Source of the DNA: Pantoea rodasii
GTDB lineage: Bacteria > Pseudomonadota > Gammaproteobacteria > Enterobacterales > Enterobacteriaceae
Direction of reading: 5' to 3'
Assembly (NCBI RefSeq): GCF_002095465.1
Contig: NZ_MLFP01000019.1
Span: 1-64,000 of the forward strand
DNA length: 64,000 nucleotides
Part shown: in pieces, positions 1 to 9,194 of the stretch
How the letters are laid out: every line of letters starts with the position of its first letter
How positions within the stretch are numbered: the stretch's first letter is position 1
Position numbers and translations under genes: made by a program
Notes under the pieces: generated by a model
What the model saw: only the letters and a program-made list of their open reading frames with translations
Told to the model about the DNA's origin: nothing
Databases searched by the model: none

Positions 1-273
1 GAACTCACACTGGAAAGCCGACGTCGCTGGGAAGATTACACTGCGGCCAAGGAGATGATGCTGGAGCGCACCAACATTGCCGAGTCGCCATGGTGGGTGG
101 TGCAAGGTGTCGATAAGAAGAAAGCACGCCTGAACTGCATCTCCCACCTGCTACAACAGGTCCCGTATGAGGCGGCAGAAGGTGCGGAGATTTCACTGCC
201 CTCCCGCATTCATCATGAAAATTACGCGCGGCATCCGGTGCCAGAGGGCATGATCGTACCCGATAGCTACTGA
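1..273 (+). CDS. PPK2-family polyphosphate kinase, C-terminal part (5' end outside window)
   Basis: The frame is open from the first base to a TGA at 271-273 and gives the last 90 residues of a protein. The segment matches the C-terminus of PPK2 kinases, cytoplasmic enzymes that move phosphate between polyphosphate and nucleotides. Typical stretches are RRWEDYTAAKEMML near the window edge and KKKARLNCISHLL at about bases 115-157. The Walker A and B motifs lie upstream, outside the window, so activity and nucleotide preference cannot be judged. The family call is fairly secure from this conserved end. Confidence 0.85.
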   Translation, partial: ELTLESRRRWEDYTAAKEMMLERTNIAESPWWVVQGVDKKKARLNCISHLLQQVPYEAAEGAEISLPSRIHHENYARHPVPEGMIVPDSY

Positions 274-311
274 ACTATACTTTAGCCAGTCAACAATCGT
301 CAGGAGGAGTT

Positions 312-578
312 ATGGCAGGCGGCTGGTCTGAAGATGGTGCAGTGCAAAAGCAAATTGACGCAACCGTGGATGATGCCATTGCGCGCGCCAGAAGCCATCT
401 CAACCATGGCGAAAGCGCAGAGTTTTGCGACGAGTGCGGGGATGCCATTCCCGAAGCGCGTCGCAGTGCATTGCCTGGAGTGCGTTACTGCGTGAAGTGC
501 CAAAGTGCGATAGATAAACAAGAAGCCAGCCACAGCGGGTATAACCGCCGTGGCAGCAAGGACAGTCAGCTGCGGTAG
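312..578 (+). CDS. ybiI: DksA/TraR-type C4 zinc-finger protein YbiI
   Basis: This is an 88-residue cytoplasmic protein, the same length as enterobacterial YbiI. It carries a four-cysteine zinc finger (CDEC at about residues 39-42 and CVKC at about 58-61) and the family's C-terminal GYNRRGSKDSQLR. The N-terminal half is predicted helical with the usual IARAR segment. YbiI belongs to the DksA/TraR superfamily, but its role is not well established. An AGGAGG-like ribosome binding site sits 5-6 bases before the ATG. It follows the PPK2 gene by 38 bases and could share its transcript. Confidence 0.9.
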   Translation: MAGGWSEDGAVQKQIDATVDDAIARARSHLNHGESAEFCDECGDAIPEARRSALPGVRYCVKCQSAIDKQEASHSGYNRRGSKDSQLR

Positions 579-641
579 GGTTGGTGTGCTGCTTAACACC
601 CACCTGAGAGCGTCATATACATTATAGTATGGGTCAACTTG

Positions 642-1721
642 TCAAAATTGATATGTCAGCCCAACACCAAACGTATCATCCGTTGAAATACCAAAGGGTG
701 TCGAATCGTTAAGTCTGTTGATTTTATAATCCGCATAGGTAAACATATTTTTATTGAGGAAGTAAGAAATGTTGACATCAATATATTTCATTAAATAAAC
801 ATCTCCATAACCCTCAATGTCTTTACCCTGTGACTGGAACCAGCCTATGCCTGGAACGAACCCATTTAGCGCAACATATCTCAGGTACATCTCAATATTT
901 TCAGTTTTATTGGCATAACCATAACCACGAATCGGGGTAATATTACTTCCCTGTGAATATTTCACCGCAGCATAGAACTGATTCGGATTGTACTTGAAAC
1001 CAACAGCCCACATTTCAGCACGTTCACCGTCACCGTATGCAAGAGCCTGCTGTGCCTGAGTACGTTTTGAATTACTGTAAGCGGCAAGCATGGTGCCGCC
1101 CCAATCGAACTCATAGCTTACAGAAGCACCCGCACCATCGCCGTTTGAAGCGTAAACTGACCGACTGCTGTTATTACTACCCTCACCATTTTTACCCTGA
1201 TATTGCAGAGCAAACTTCAGGTTATCATTAAGCCCGTAAAAGTTATTGTTGCGATAGGTAAGAAGCCCACTTGAACGGCCGGTCATGAATCCATCAGTAT
1301 AGATATCGGTCATGATGTCAAAGATAGGCGCATAGTCCGTGATACTTCCGACATCAAATATGATTCCGTTGTTGCGGCCATAATCCAATGACCCTAAAGT
1401 ACTGTGTTTTATACCGGCGAATCCATAGCGGGTCTTATTGCCAAGCGTTCCATCAGCCTCTGAATTATTGGCCTGGATATTATATTCCCACTGGCCGTAC
1501 CCCGTCAGCTTATCATTTATTTGCGTCTGACCTTTGAAGCCAAATCGCACATATGTAGCGTCACCGTCTACCGTTGTATCATCACTGAAATAATGTCGAG
1601 CGCGCACACTGCCATATAGATCTAATTTATTGCTGTCTTTATTGTAAATTTCAGCGGCACTTGCTGACTCCGCCAATAGCAATGCCACCATTAGAATGGA
1701 TAAATTAAATGCTTTCATCAT
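642..1721 (-). CDS. OmpC/OmpF-type trimeric general porin
   Basis: The 359-residue product has a Sec signal peptide ending ...ESASA|AEIYN and then the enterobacterial porin start NKLDLYGSVRARHYF. It contains alternating beta-strand sequence, the RYGFAGIKHSTLGSLDYGRNNG strand-turn and a terminal phenylalanine (VGLTYQF) needed for BAM recognition. The loop-3 region is diverged from the usual PEFGG (here around APIFDIMTD), so pore selectivity may differ. It is the last gene of a left-going operon behind an MFS transporter and an AbgB-like amidohydrolase, which suggests it admits that pathway's substrate. A hairpin lies between it and the upstream gene. Confidence 0.85.
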   Translation of the reverse strand: MMKAFNLSILMVALLLAESASAAEIYNKDSNKLDLYGSVRARHYFSDDTTVDGDATYVRFGFKGQTQINDKLTGYGQWEYNIQANNSEADGTLGNKTRYGFAGIKHSTLGSLDYGRNNGIIFDVGSITDYAPIFDIMTDIYTDGFMTGRSSGLLTYRNNNFYGLNDNLKFALQYQGKNGEGSNNSSRSVYASNGDGAGASVSYEFDWGGTMLAAYSNSKRTQAQQALAYGDGERAEMWAVGFKYNPNQFYAAVKYSQGSNITPIRGYGYANKTENIEMYLRYVALNGFVPGIGWFQSQGKDIEGYGDVYLMKYIDVNISYFLNKNMFTYADYKINRLNDSTPFGISTDDTFGVGLTYQF

Positions 1722-1757
1722 CTATCTCTTTAATTAGAATGTATTGGGAAATTAATA

Positions 1758-1777
1758 AGTGGAGGTAAATCTCCACT
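1758..1777 (-). terminator. Intercistronic hairpin between amidohydrolase and porin
   Basis: A perfect 7-bp inverted repeat (AGTGGAG / CTCCACT, 6-base loop) lies in the 64-base gap. On the minus strand it is followed by TATTAATTT, only weakly U-rich. It could be a partial terminator or an RNA-stabilising element that sets porin level against the upstream genes. Confidence 0.45.
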
Positions 1778-1785
1778 CAATGTTT

Positions 1786-3183
1786 CTATTTGCGATTTAA
1801 TGGGCGAGGCTGTGCTTCTTCAGGCAGAAGAGAATTATAGGTTTCTCCTTCCAGTTGAAGAATATGCTCTTCTTTTGCCGCAGTAATTAATGCAGGGTTG
1901 GTCAATGCGCGAACAGCAGAAGCCGCGATGACACTTCCCGCCAGCAGCATGCCTTTATGAGCATAAGATGATTTCCCCTGGGTGACCATCTGCCAGGAAT
2001 GAGGAGCCGTTCCCCAGGCGCAGGTTGCGATATAGACCTGGCCAACCGGGACCAGCCAGCTAACGTCACCCACATCGGTGGAACCATTGAGAAAATCAGG
2101 CTCTTTACGGAAGGCAGTTAAATCTTCAGAAAGGATTTTTCCGCTTTTCTCAACCCGGCGTTTCTCTTCGTCCGAGAAGGTTGCCTGAATGGACTGTGCA
2201 AAGGCTTTTTCTTCATCGGTAAAGGTAACAGGCCCGAATTTACTGAGTTCCTCATCCATCATGCTTGCCAGAGTCACGTTAGGAATAAGGTCAGCGGAGG
2301 CCGCATCAAATTCCATAGTCACCTGAGTACCGGTCATAAGTGCCGCGCCACGAGCAATATCCTTGACTCTTTCGGTAATTTCGCGCACCTGATGCATTTT
2401 TGGTGAGCGCACTTTATAAAGTACGTGCGCGTCAGATTGCACAACGTTTGGCGCATTTCCGCCGGCATTGGTAATGGCATAATGAAGACGGGCTTCAGGG
2501 ATAATGTGTTCACGGAGGAAGTTAGCACCTACGTTCATCAACTCAACACCATCCAGGGCACTTCGGCCCATATGAGGACTGAAGGCTGCATGCGTACTTT
2601 TACCCTTAAAGAGGTATTTGATCTGATTTGTTGCAAGCATACGGGCATTGTATGCGAGGTTTTCATCCCAGGGATGCCAGGTGAACGCAACATCAACACC
2701 GTCAAACAGCCCAGCGCGAGCCATGAAGGCCTTACCGCCACCACCTTCCTCAGCAGGACAGCCGTAGTATTTTATTGTCCCGCTCAGCCCCAGCTCCTCT
2801 ATGCATGCTTTGGTAGCCAATGCAGCAGCCAGCGCTCCTGTTCCCAAAAGATTGTGACCGCATCCATGGCCATTACCGGCATTCTCTACTGGGGAATAAC
2901 AGTTTGTATTCGCTTCCTGACTCAGAGCGGGCAAAGCGTCATACTCACCCAAGAAAGCAACAACGGGCTGTCCCTTTCCAAAGGTTGCAACAAACGCAGT
3001 TTCTATGCCGCCAGCATTTCGAACAACCTCAAACCCAGAATCTTCAAGCGTTTGTGCCATCAACGCTGATGATTGCTTTTCTTCATAGCGCACCTCAGCA
3101 AAATCCCATATTTTGTCACTGACAGAAATAAGTCGTGCCGCTTCTTTGCTAAGGCTTTGTTTAATAATGTCTAGATAGTCCAT
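1786..3183 (-). CDS. M20D-family amidohydrolase, AbgB-like (aminobenzoyl-glutamate hydrolase B family)
   Basis: The product is a cytoplasmic metallo-amidohydrolase of about 465 residues, close to AbgB (about 480). Motifs are FLGEYDALP (metal-binding HxD-equivalent region), NGHGCGHNLLGTGALAAA (metal His/Cys) and PAEEGGGGK (catalytic Glu pair). Downstream are the dimerisation-domain KSTHAAFSPHMGRSALD and a late H in WGTAPHSWQ. I chose the ATG at 3183, preceded by GAGAG at 6 bases, over an in-frame TTG two codons upstream. It sits 12 bases after an MFS transporter gene and before a porin gene. AbgB cleaves p-aminobenzoyl-glutamate with AbgA, but no AbgA or AbgT is present here, so the substrate may be another N-acyl amino acid. 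Confidence 0.85.
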   Translation of the reverse strand: MDYLDIIKQSLSKEAARLISVSDKIWDFAEVRYEEKQSSALMAQTLEDSGFEVVRNAGGIETAFVATFGKGQPVVAFLGEYDALPALSQEANTNCYSPVENAGNGHGCGHNLLGTGALAAALATKACIEELGLSGTIKYYGCPAEEGGGGKAFMARAGLFDGVDVAFTWHPWDENLAYNARMLATNQIKYLFKGKSTHAAFSPHMGRSALDGVELMNVGANFLREHIIPEARLHYAITNAGGNAPNVVQSDAHVLYKVRSPKMHQVREITERVKDIARGAALMTGTQVTMEFDAASADLIPNVTLASMMDEELSKFGPVTFTDEEKAFAQSIQATFSDEEKRRVEKSGKILSEDLTAFRKEPDFLNGSTDVGDVSWLVPVGQVYIATCAWGTAPHSWQMVTQGKSSYAHKGMLLAGSVIAASAVRALTNPALITAAKEEHILQLEGETYNSLLPEEAQPRPLNRK

Positions 3184-3195
3184 ATTCAACTCTCA

Positions 3196-4449
3196 TTAAT
3201 GCGTAGGGGTGGGTTGAGGCTCCGCATTTGCAGAAGCACTCGAATGTTTGATTGTCAGCGCGATGAGGCACGTAATAACTGCACAGGCCACGATCATCAT
3301 GAAAGCACTTGAGTAGTTCTGATTTGTTGCTTTCAGCATGTAGCCAATGATGATGGGTGAAAGCAGAGATCCAATTTGGGCGAAAGAATTTATTAAGCCG
3401 GTTGCGGTGCCAACTGAATCTTTAGGGAACTGTTTGATAATGGTGACAAACACGCTGATGCTGATCGCATTCAGAAAAATGTTCGACAGAGAAAGCCATG
3501 CAAAAGCAACAGGAATGGATGTCGCATTGAACATCAGCCAGATAAACACCGCTGATACTGCTGCGCCGATAGCAATAAGATACTTTTCACGGCCGCTAAA
3601 AAAGCGGTCCAGAAGCCAGCCGCAGGTCAAGAAGGAGATAAAACCAAGCGTAGGAGGCAACATTGACCACGCTCCCATGGAGATCATGCTCATTCCTTTT
3701 ACTTTGACCCAATAGGAAGGAAGCCATGACTGCAAACCCCAAAACACGATATTAGTGAAGAAATAACAGGTAGCGATCTGCCAGGTAAGACGGCGTGTGA
3801 TGATGTTTTTCAGGCGCTGCTTTTCATAGCCCTTTGGACGCTGAATTTTTGTTGTTTCAGCGATTTCTTGTGAATTATCGGTCGTTTTTAAAACTTTCCA
3901 AAGTGCAAAAGCCAGCAACAGTCCTGTTGCACCCAAAACAATAAACATGATGCGCCAGTTTAAAAACGCAATCAGTGTTGAGACAACTAAAGCACCCAGA
4001 GCAAATCCAACTGAAGCCCCCGACTGTAAGAATGATTTTGCCCGGCCCATTTTGGATTTATCAAATTGCTGAGCAATGACGACAGAACTTCCTGAAGGGA
4101 ATACTGCTTCCCCCATGCCGGTAAAAAAGCGTGCTATCACAAGGCTAACGATCCCCCCGGCCATCCCGGTACATGCGGTTGCAAGTGACCAGAAACCGAC
4201 TGCACCAGTCAGTATCACTTTGCTACCAAATCTGTCGACCAAATAACCCCCTACCAGCTGAGTCAGCGAGTAGGCCAGAAAAAAACCGCTGATAATAAGA
4301 CCGGTTTCTTCACTCCCCAGATTGAAATCCGTACTAATAGGAATAATGGCGATATTTATTGCTGTTTTGTCGATGAAGCCTACAACCCAACATAAAAACA
4401 AGATGAAAATAATCAGCTTATTTCTGGTACTCGATTTCAAGCTGCCCAT
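3196..4449 (-). CDS. MFS transporter, anion:cation symporter (ACS) type
   Basis: A 417-residue inner-membrane carrier with 12 predicted transmembrane segments. The first segment contains the ACS-like CWVVGFIDKTAINIA, and the loop 2-3 motif GGYLVDRFGSKVILTG is the MFS A-motif. FTGMGEAVFPSGS resembles the helix-4 region of D-galactonate/tartrate/phthalate-type carriers. It has a good Shine-Dalgarno (GGAGAAAG) before the ATG. It is the first gene of the transporter-amidohydrolase-porin operon and is divergent from a PucR-type regulator. The substrate is probably an organic anion or N-acyl amino acid, inferred from the neighbouring hydrolase. Confidence 0.85.
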   Translation of the reverse strand: MGSLKSSTRNKLIIFILFLCWVVGFIDKTAINIAIIPISTDFNLGSEETGLIISGFFLAYSLTQLVGGYLVDRFGSKVILTGAVGFWSLATACTGMAGGIVSLVIARFFTGMGEAVFPSGSSVVIAQQFDKSKMGRAKSFLQSGASVGFALGALVVSTLIAFLNWRIMFIVLGATGLLLAFALWKVLKTTDNSQEIAETTKIQRPKGYEKQRLKNIITRRLTWQIATCYFFTNIVFWGLQSWLPSYWVKVKGMSMISMGAWSMLPPTLGFISFLTCGWLLDRFFSGREKYLIAIGAAVSAVFIWLMFNATSIPVAFAWLSLSNIFLNAISISVFVTIIKQFPKDSVGTATGLINSFAQIGSLLSPIIIGYMLKATNQNYSSAFMMIVACAVITCLIALTIKHSSASANAEPQPTPTH

Positions 4450-4580
4450 AGCACTTTCTCCGGAACGAATGATGATGTGTTGCGTAACTGTCTTGCTACC
4501 CTTGCAAAAAAATGCTATATATCTATGTGTAAACCAACATACACTGACATTAATTTATAGACATACACACACAGGAATAT

Positions 4581-6605
4581 ATGAGCGAATATATTAATGA
4601 ATTAGAAAAAATCCTAACCCTAAAACACCCTCGCTTAACTTTTAGTATTTTATATTCACCCAAACGTTATGATGATCTTATCAGTGACAATTCTGATAAA
4701 TATGACTTCCGCAATGATCACTTCATTATTATTTTGTGCAAAGTGGATAGCTGTATAATTTTAGATGCCATCTCTTTATACATTCCGTCGTTGACATTAA
4801 AGATTGAAGCACCGGACAGATCATATGATTCCATACCAATCGAAACGATCGATGCCGATGTCAAAAATTATCTTTATGCCAAAATCCTCCAGCAGCAAAG
4901 CTGGCTTTTCCAGCGAATCAGCGAGAATACGTGGCACCTGGCTTCAGGACTCTCTCATCAGATTATTACTCAACATGTTGTGGATGGAGCATTAAAGACT
5001 ATCCCGTTCAGCGATGCTGTAATTTTCAGGATATATGACGAAGAGCATAATATCCTCCGCCCAGTTGCAGTTTCCGGATTCAAGGATAATTATTATGATT
5101 ACTCTGTGTCACCCCAGGAATCAATATCAGGCAAGGTTTTTGAAAGTAGAAAACCAATTATACTAAATTCCAAAGATGACATCCTTGCATCCTTTAGGCG
5201 TTATTCAGCAATCCGAGCATCTGTTATGGAAAACAACCCTATAGCAAACTCACTTATATGCGTACCCGTGCTAGACCAGCACTATTGCTATGGGACGTTA
5301 ACCATTCTGTCACTTGATCGCAGTTCTGTTTTTAATTCCCTTGCAGTTTCGCTGCTTGAGACCTTTGCATCTCAGGTGGCCCTGGCGTGGCGTAATGCAA
5401 AACAATATGACGAAAAGGTTGAAAGTTTCAATCAAGTTAACTCTCTCAGACAGCAACTTGAAATGCAGAACGAAATGCTAAGAAGCAACTTAGATTTTCA
5501 TAATGAAATGATAAGATTATCCATAAAAAACAACACTATAGAGTCATTCATTAAAGCCATATCCAATAAAATAAATATTGAAGTAAGCTATATTGACATT
5601 TCAGGAGAGATGTATGGAAAGCTGAATAATATTCATAAACTTTGGGTATCTTTGACCGATATAAAAATAAACGAAATGAGTGGTGAAACAGGATACATCC
5701 GAGATGATCTCTATATTAAGCCTATGATGCAAAATCAACAGGCTGTAGGGTTTGTTGTGGTCAATAAATCCGATGCCAGTGATTATATACGAGTAATGCT
5801 ATCTCGACTGAGCGATTTTTTGATTATGGATATCATGAAAAAAGTCAGTTCTTTGCTCATTGAAAACAAAAGAAAGTCATCAATAATGAATAAAGTTTTG
5901 TCCAATGGGATCAACGAAGACACAACGTCCACCCTATCTGAAAATGGTTTTATGATTCAGGAATGGATTGGATGCGCAGTTTTATCTTTAGCGAACCCTA
6001 CAAAGGGAGGTGAAGATGTAAAAATGCTGGACGTACATAACAAATTAAAATCCCTCTTGGTACGAAGCAATGCCTTTATTTATTACGATGAAAAAAAGTT
6101 CATGATTTACTCCTCTGATAACTCTTTGGATAAGATTAACTCCACTTTTACTAAACTTGAAAAGGAGTTTGTTAATGTTGGATTTCATCAGGCAGGCTTC
6201 AGTAATATAATACCTACCATCAGGATTAAACAATCTTTAGAGCAGGCCTTAACCACTCTTGCTGTTCTTGAGAAAAGAAACAAAGAGGGTGCCCTGCGAT
6301 TTAACAATACTGGCATTGAGAGATTGTTTGTTAATCATGAAAAGGAAGAAATCAAACAATTTATTCACGATGTACTTTCGCCATTGGTTGATGGTAGTGA
6401 GAAGAGTCAGGTTTTGCTTAAAACATTAAATGCATATATTGGCCATGGTTGTTCGGTGAACAATACGGCAAAGTCTTTAGACATACATGCAAATACGCTC
6501 TACCAACGAATTAGAAAAGTCGAATCACTGACGAAAATGGACTTATCTCGTTCAGAGGACTTTCTTATAATCAGCGTTGCATGTCATATGCTCAGCTTAT
6601 CATGA
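4581..6605 (+). CDS. GAF-domain PucR/CdaR-type transcriptional regulator
   Basis: A 674-residue protein with a GAF domain at about residues 110-270 (ISGKVFESRKPIIL, SLICVPVLD). A predicted coiled coil follows (about 275-315, NSLRQQLEMQNEMLRSN), then a central GGDEF-like/CdaR middle region. The C-terminal PucR helix-turn-helix is near residues 610-670 (NNTAKSLDIHANTLYQRIRKVE). Such regulators sense a small molecule via GAF and activate a neighbouring catabolic operon. The divergent MFS-amidohydrolase-porin operon is the obvious target. AGGAATAT precedes the ATG. The gene is clearly AT-richer than most of the window, as are its neighbours, which points to horizontal acquisition of the block. 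Confidence 0.8.
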   Translation: MSEYINELEKILTLKHPRLTFSILYSPKRYDDLISDNSDKYDFRNDHFIIILCKVDSCIILDAISLYIPSLTLKIEAPDRSYDSIPIETIDADVKNYLYAKILQQQSWLFQRISENTWHLASGLSHQIITQHVVDGALKTIPFSDAVIFRIYDEEHNILRPVAVSGFKDNYYDYSVSPQESISGKVFESRKPIILNSKDDILASFRRYSAIRASVMENNPIANSLICVPVLDQHYCYGTLTILSLDRSSVFNSLAVSLLETFASQVALAWRNAKQYDEKVESFNQVNSLRQQLEMQNEMLRSNLDFHNEMIRLSIKNNTIESFIKAISNKINIEVSYIDISGEMYGKLNNIHKLWVSLTDIKINEMSGETGYIRDDLYIKPMMQNQQAVGFVVVNKSDASDYIRVMLSRLSDFLIMDIMKKVSSLLIENKRKSSIMNKVLSNGINEDTTSTLSENGFMIQEWIGCAVLSLANPTKGGEDVKMLDVHNKLKSLLVRSNAFIYYDEKKFMIYSSDNSLDKINSTFTKLEKEFVNVGFHQAGFSNIIPTIRIKQSLEQALTTLAVLEKRNKEGALRFNNTGIERLFVNHEKEEIKQFIHDVLSPLVDGSEKSQVLLKTLNAYIGHGCSVNNTAKSLDIHANTLYQRIRKVESLTKMDLSRSEDFLIISVACHMLSLS

Positions 6606-7099
6606 GCATTTATGCACCGATATTTTTTCAACTTAACTACTGCATCTCGGTAGAACTCACGTTGCCATTAGCGGAGGTTTATTAAGTCCTCTCACTAGCG
6701 TATTCAAGCGATCTCAATGGTATGGTCAGTGCTTACTGATTTTTATAAATCTGCTTAACTTTCTTCTTTCACTTTCCTCGCAATAAGGGTTTTACCCATC
6801 CCCCAGCACCATAACCAAACTCTGCAGCCCGATTGAACGGGTTCGAGCCGCTATGGCACCAAACTTAACTGTCATGAAGGATAAGTTTCAAGGGCGCGCT
6901 GAACGATTAAGTGCCTGTATATTTAACTCTTCAAACAATAGATTGCTTCCTGATACACCACCATCAATTTACAACGAGAGGTCACTATGAACAGGCATCT
7001 ATCTGAAAAGCGGATTAACATATTTCACAGCGTTAATTTGTCAATCCGCCATCGTTAACAAACTGAAAATTAACGAGAGATTCTTCAATGACCCCAGTC
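6606..7099. other. 494-base intergenic region with no convincing gene
   Basis: This AT-rich stretch separates the PucR gene from the DMT-transporter pair. In frame with 6835-6990 there is an unbroken reading of about 50 codons (ERVRAAMAPN... to a TGA at 6988-6990) without a start or a family I recognise; it may be a relic. A 23-codon ORF with a GAGAGG site begins at 6987. A 7-bp inverted repeat GCGGATT/AATCCGC lies at about 7010-7050. None of this supports a confident gene call. Confidence 0.4.
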
Positions 7100-7591
7100 T
7101 TAGTTGCGGGCTGATGACTGACTTTCTTTTATTTCAGCTGGAATATTCTTGGCTTTACTGCTGGAGTAAATGAAAAAGAGTGCAATTCCAAGGCAGATTA
7201 CGGCGCCAAGGCGTGTCCCAGAGAAGTGAATCGCTTCATTGCCTAACCAGCCATAATTATCAATCAGCATACTCATGGCCAATTGACCAAAGATCACAGC
7301 AACAGTAGCCACGGCAGCACCAATTCGCTGCACAGCAAGTACCATAATGACGATGTAAGGGACACCACAAAGTGCACCCAGCAACTGCCATTTAGGCACA
7401 TCAAGCAGAGTTTGTGCTTGTTTGGGTTCGAAGAAGAAAATAAGCAACGCGGTCACCAGTGCGCCTACAGAGAATGTCAGAAATGCACTGCGAAAAACAC
7501 CAACGTTGCTTCCTAACTTGCCACCAATTGCAGCCTGCATACTCAGAAAGGCGCCACCCACTACAGCCAGAATAATCATCAAAATATTCAC
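7100..7591 (-). CDS. DMT-superfamily transporter half, DUF606/YdcZ family (second of pair)
   Basis: A 163-residue inner-membrane protein with five predicted membrane helices and the DUF606 pattern: N-terminal AVVGGAFLSMQAAIGGKLG, then FSVGALVTALLIFF, then GALCGVPYIVIMVLAV. It ends with a charged tail. The family forms half-size drug/metabolite-type permeases that usually occur as adjacent pairs and probably heterodimerise. It starts 9 bases after the stop of the upstream paralogue. The pair is divergent from a LysR regulator gene, the usual arrangement for an inducible exporter. The substrate is unknown. Confidence 0.8.
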   Translation of the reverse strand: MNILMIILAVVGGAFLSMQAAIGGKLGSNVGVFRSAFLTFSVGALVTALLIFFFEPKQAQTLLDVPKWQLLGALCGVPYIVIMVLAVQRIGAAVATVAVIFGQLAMSMLIDNYGWLGNEAIHFSGTRLGAVICLGIALFFIYSSSKAKNIPAEIKESQSSARN

Positions 7592-7600
7592 AGATTTACC

Positions 7601-8035
7601 TCAGCCTTTTGCCACGAGGAACAAAGCAGCAGTAATAAAAATCAGAGCAATGATACGTTTGCTGTCAATCTTACGATGTGCAGTGCCGAACAGACCGTAG
7701 TGGTCTATCACCAGGCTTTTCAAAACCTGTCCTGCCAGAATACCTATCATCGTCATCGCGATCCCAATGCTGGGAACGGCAATGGTCAAAATGACAACGT
7801 ATACCGGCCCCAGAATGCCACCTAACAGAGTCCATGATGGTTGAGTAAAGAAAGATGGACTGTTACGAGGGCTGAAGAACAGCATTAGCAGGAATGTCAG
7901 CGCTGCACCGACGCCAAAAATACTAAACGTTGCCCATAAATCTCCAACTTCACTTCCTAGTGGCCCCAACAATCCGGCTTCAACGGACAATCCCATCCCG
8001 CCAGCCACGACAAGCAATATTAATAAAAGCTGCAT
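7601..8035 (-). CDS. DMT-superfamily transporter half, DUF606/YdcZ family (first of pair)
   Basis: A 144-residue inner-membrane protein homologous to the next gene, with the same layout: N-terminal VVAGGMGLSVEAGLLGPLG, FGVGAALTFLLMLFF and GGILGPVYVVILTIAV. Four to five transmembrane segments are predicted. It leads the two-gene operon. Its start codon is about 100 bases from that of the divergent LysR gene, so shared control of the intergenic region is likely. Two half-size paralogues suggest an antiparallel heterodimer, as seen in dual-topology DMT pairs; this is inference. Confidence 0.8.
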   Translation of the reverse strand: MQLLLILLVVAGGMGLSVEAGLLGPLGSEVGDLWATFSIFGVGAALTFLLMLFFSPRNSPSFFTQPSWTLLGGILGPVYVVILTIAVPSIGIAMTMIGILAGQVLKSLVIDHYGLFGTAHRKIDSKRIIALIFITAALFLVAKG

Positions 8036-8132
8036 AAAACAGTCTCCAGTGGTTTAGGTGGAGGATTCTATAGCAGCCATGAATAATGAAAAACGGTATA
8101 ATTCAGGAAACACCTTTGCAGGAATCAGGATA

Positions 8133-9068
8133 ATGTACGATCCAAGTGCGATAAATTTTCGGACTCTTTTGTTTTTTATTGGTGTCTATGATGCTCAGAG
8201 TTTTTCAGCTGTAGCGAGACGTGAAGGTGTCTCTGCTTCTATGATTTCGCGGGTAATTCTCCAACTCGAAGACACGCTTGGACAGCAGCTTTTTTATCGT
8301 AATACCCGCGCGGTTATCCCCACAGAAGCCGGAAGGTTGTTTATCGACTATGCCCGAACCATGACAGAGCAACTGAGTGAAGCCCGTAAAGAGATGCTGG
8401 ACAGGTCTCTTGAACCGGCAGGGCTGATAAGAATCAATGCACCTGTCTTCTTCGGCCAGCGCCATATCGCACCCTGGCTGACAGAACTGTCAGAACGTTA
8501 TCCAAGGCTACAGATTGAGTTAACGCAAACTGATGACTATATCGATCCCCACAGGGATGCCTCTGACGTTATTTTCAGAATTGGAACACTGACTGATTCT
8601 TCTTTTCATGCCCGCGTTTTTGGAACCCAGTATTATCACCTTGTAGCCTCTCCTGCTTATATAGAAAAATATGGAAAGCCAGCGTTTCCCGCTGAGCTGA
8701 ATAATCACAGATGTCTGGTGTACAGGGGTTCATCAGGTCCAAATAGGTGGTTGTTCAGAGAACCCGGGGGCAACTGGATTCACCAACCTGTTAACGGACT
8801 ACTGACTTCCAATAACGCAGAGTCTTTGCTGACCAGCGCCCTTGGCGGCATGGGGATGGTGCTGTTTCCTGACTGGCTTATTGGTGACAGCCTAAAAAAA
8901 GGGGGCCTTGAGAGAGTGATGTTAGATTACGAGGGCGCAATTAAAACAGAACCTCAGCATATAGCCGCCATCTACCCTAATGCGCGACACCCTCCGTTGA
9001 ACGTAAGGACCGTAATTGATTACTTTGTCGACGTATTCGGTACCCCTCTCTACTGGCAATTTGAATAA
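8133..9068 (+). CDS. LysR-family transcriptional regulator (controls divergent DMT pair)
   Basis: The N-terminal winged helix-turn-helix is at about residues 8-65 (SFSAVARREGVSASMISRVILQLEDTLGQQLFYRNTR). A LysR substrate-binding domain follows (FFGQRHIAPWLTEL..., SNNAESLLTSALGGMGMVLFPDWL). The frame is open from 8058, but I prefer the ATG at 8133 because it has GGAATCAGG just upstream and gives a standard 311-residue protein. The upstream segment would run back to the start of the divergent operon. The likely role is sensing the substrate of the neighbouring DUF606 pair. Confidence 0.85.
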   Translation: MYDPSAINFRTLLFFIGVYDAQSFSAVARREGVSASMISRVILQLEDTLGQQLFYRNTRAVIPTEAGRLFIDYARTMTEQLSEARKEMLDRSLEPAGLIRINAPVFFGQRHIAPWLTELSERYPRLQIELTQTDDYIDPHRDASDVIFRIGTLTDSSFHARVFGTQYYHLVASPAYIEKYGKPAFPAELNNHRCLVYRGSSGPNRWLFREPGGNWIHQPVNGLLTSNNAESLLTSALGGMGMVLFPDWLIGDSLKKGGLERVMLDYEGAIKTEPQHIAAIYPNARHPPLNVRTVIDYFVDVFGTPLYWQFE

Positions 9069-9194
9069 CCAGAAATTCTGACCCCGGTTAATAATTAATG
9101 CGAATATTGGGGAATTTATGCAGCGTTAGTCGGCTAGCTTCTTAGCAAAAGAAGGCATTATTCACTCAATACTCAACTGAGCCAGTGGCAAAAC

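Noticed and set aside
2425..3069. 214-codon open frame on the plus strand opposite the AbgB-like gene
   Set aside because: It lies wholly antisense to a clear M20 enzyme gene, has no family resemblance and no ribosome binding site.
6835..7058. Short open reading (about 50 codons) and a 23-codon ORF with a GAGAGG site
   Set aside because: No start for the first, no recognisable family for either, and both too short to separate from chance.
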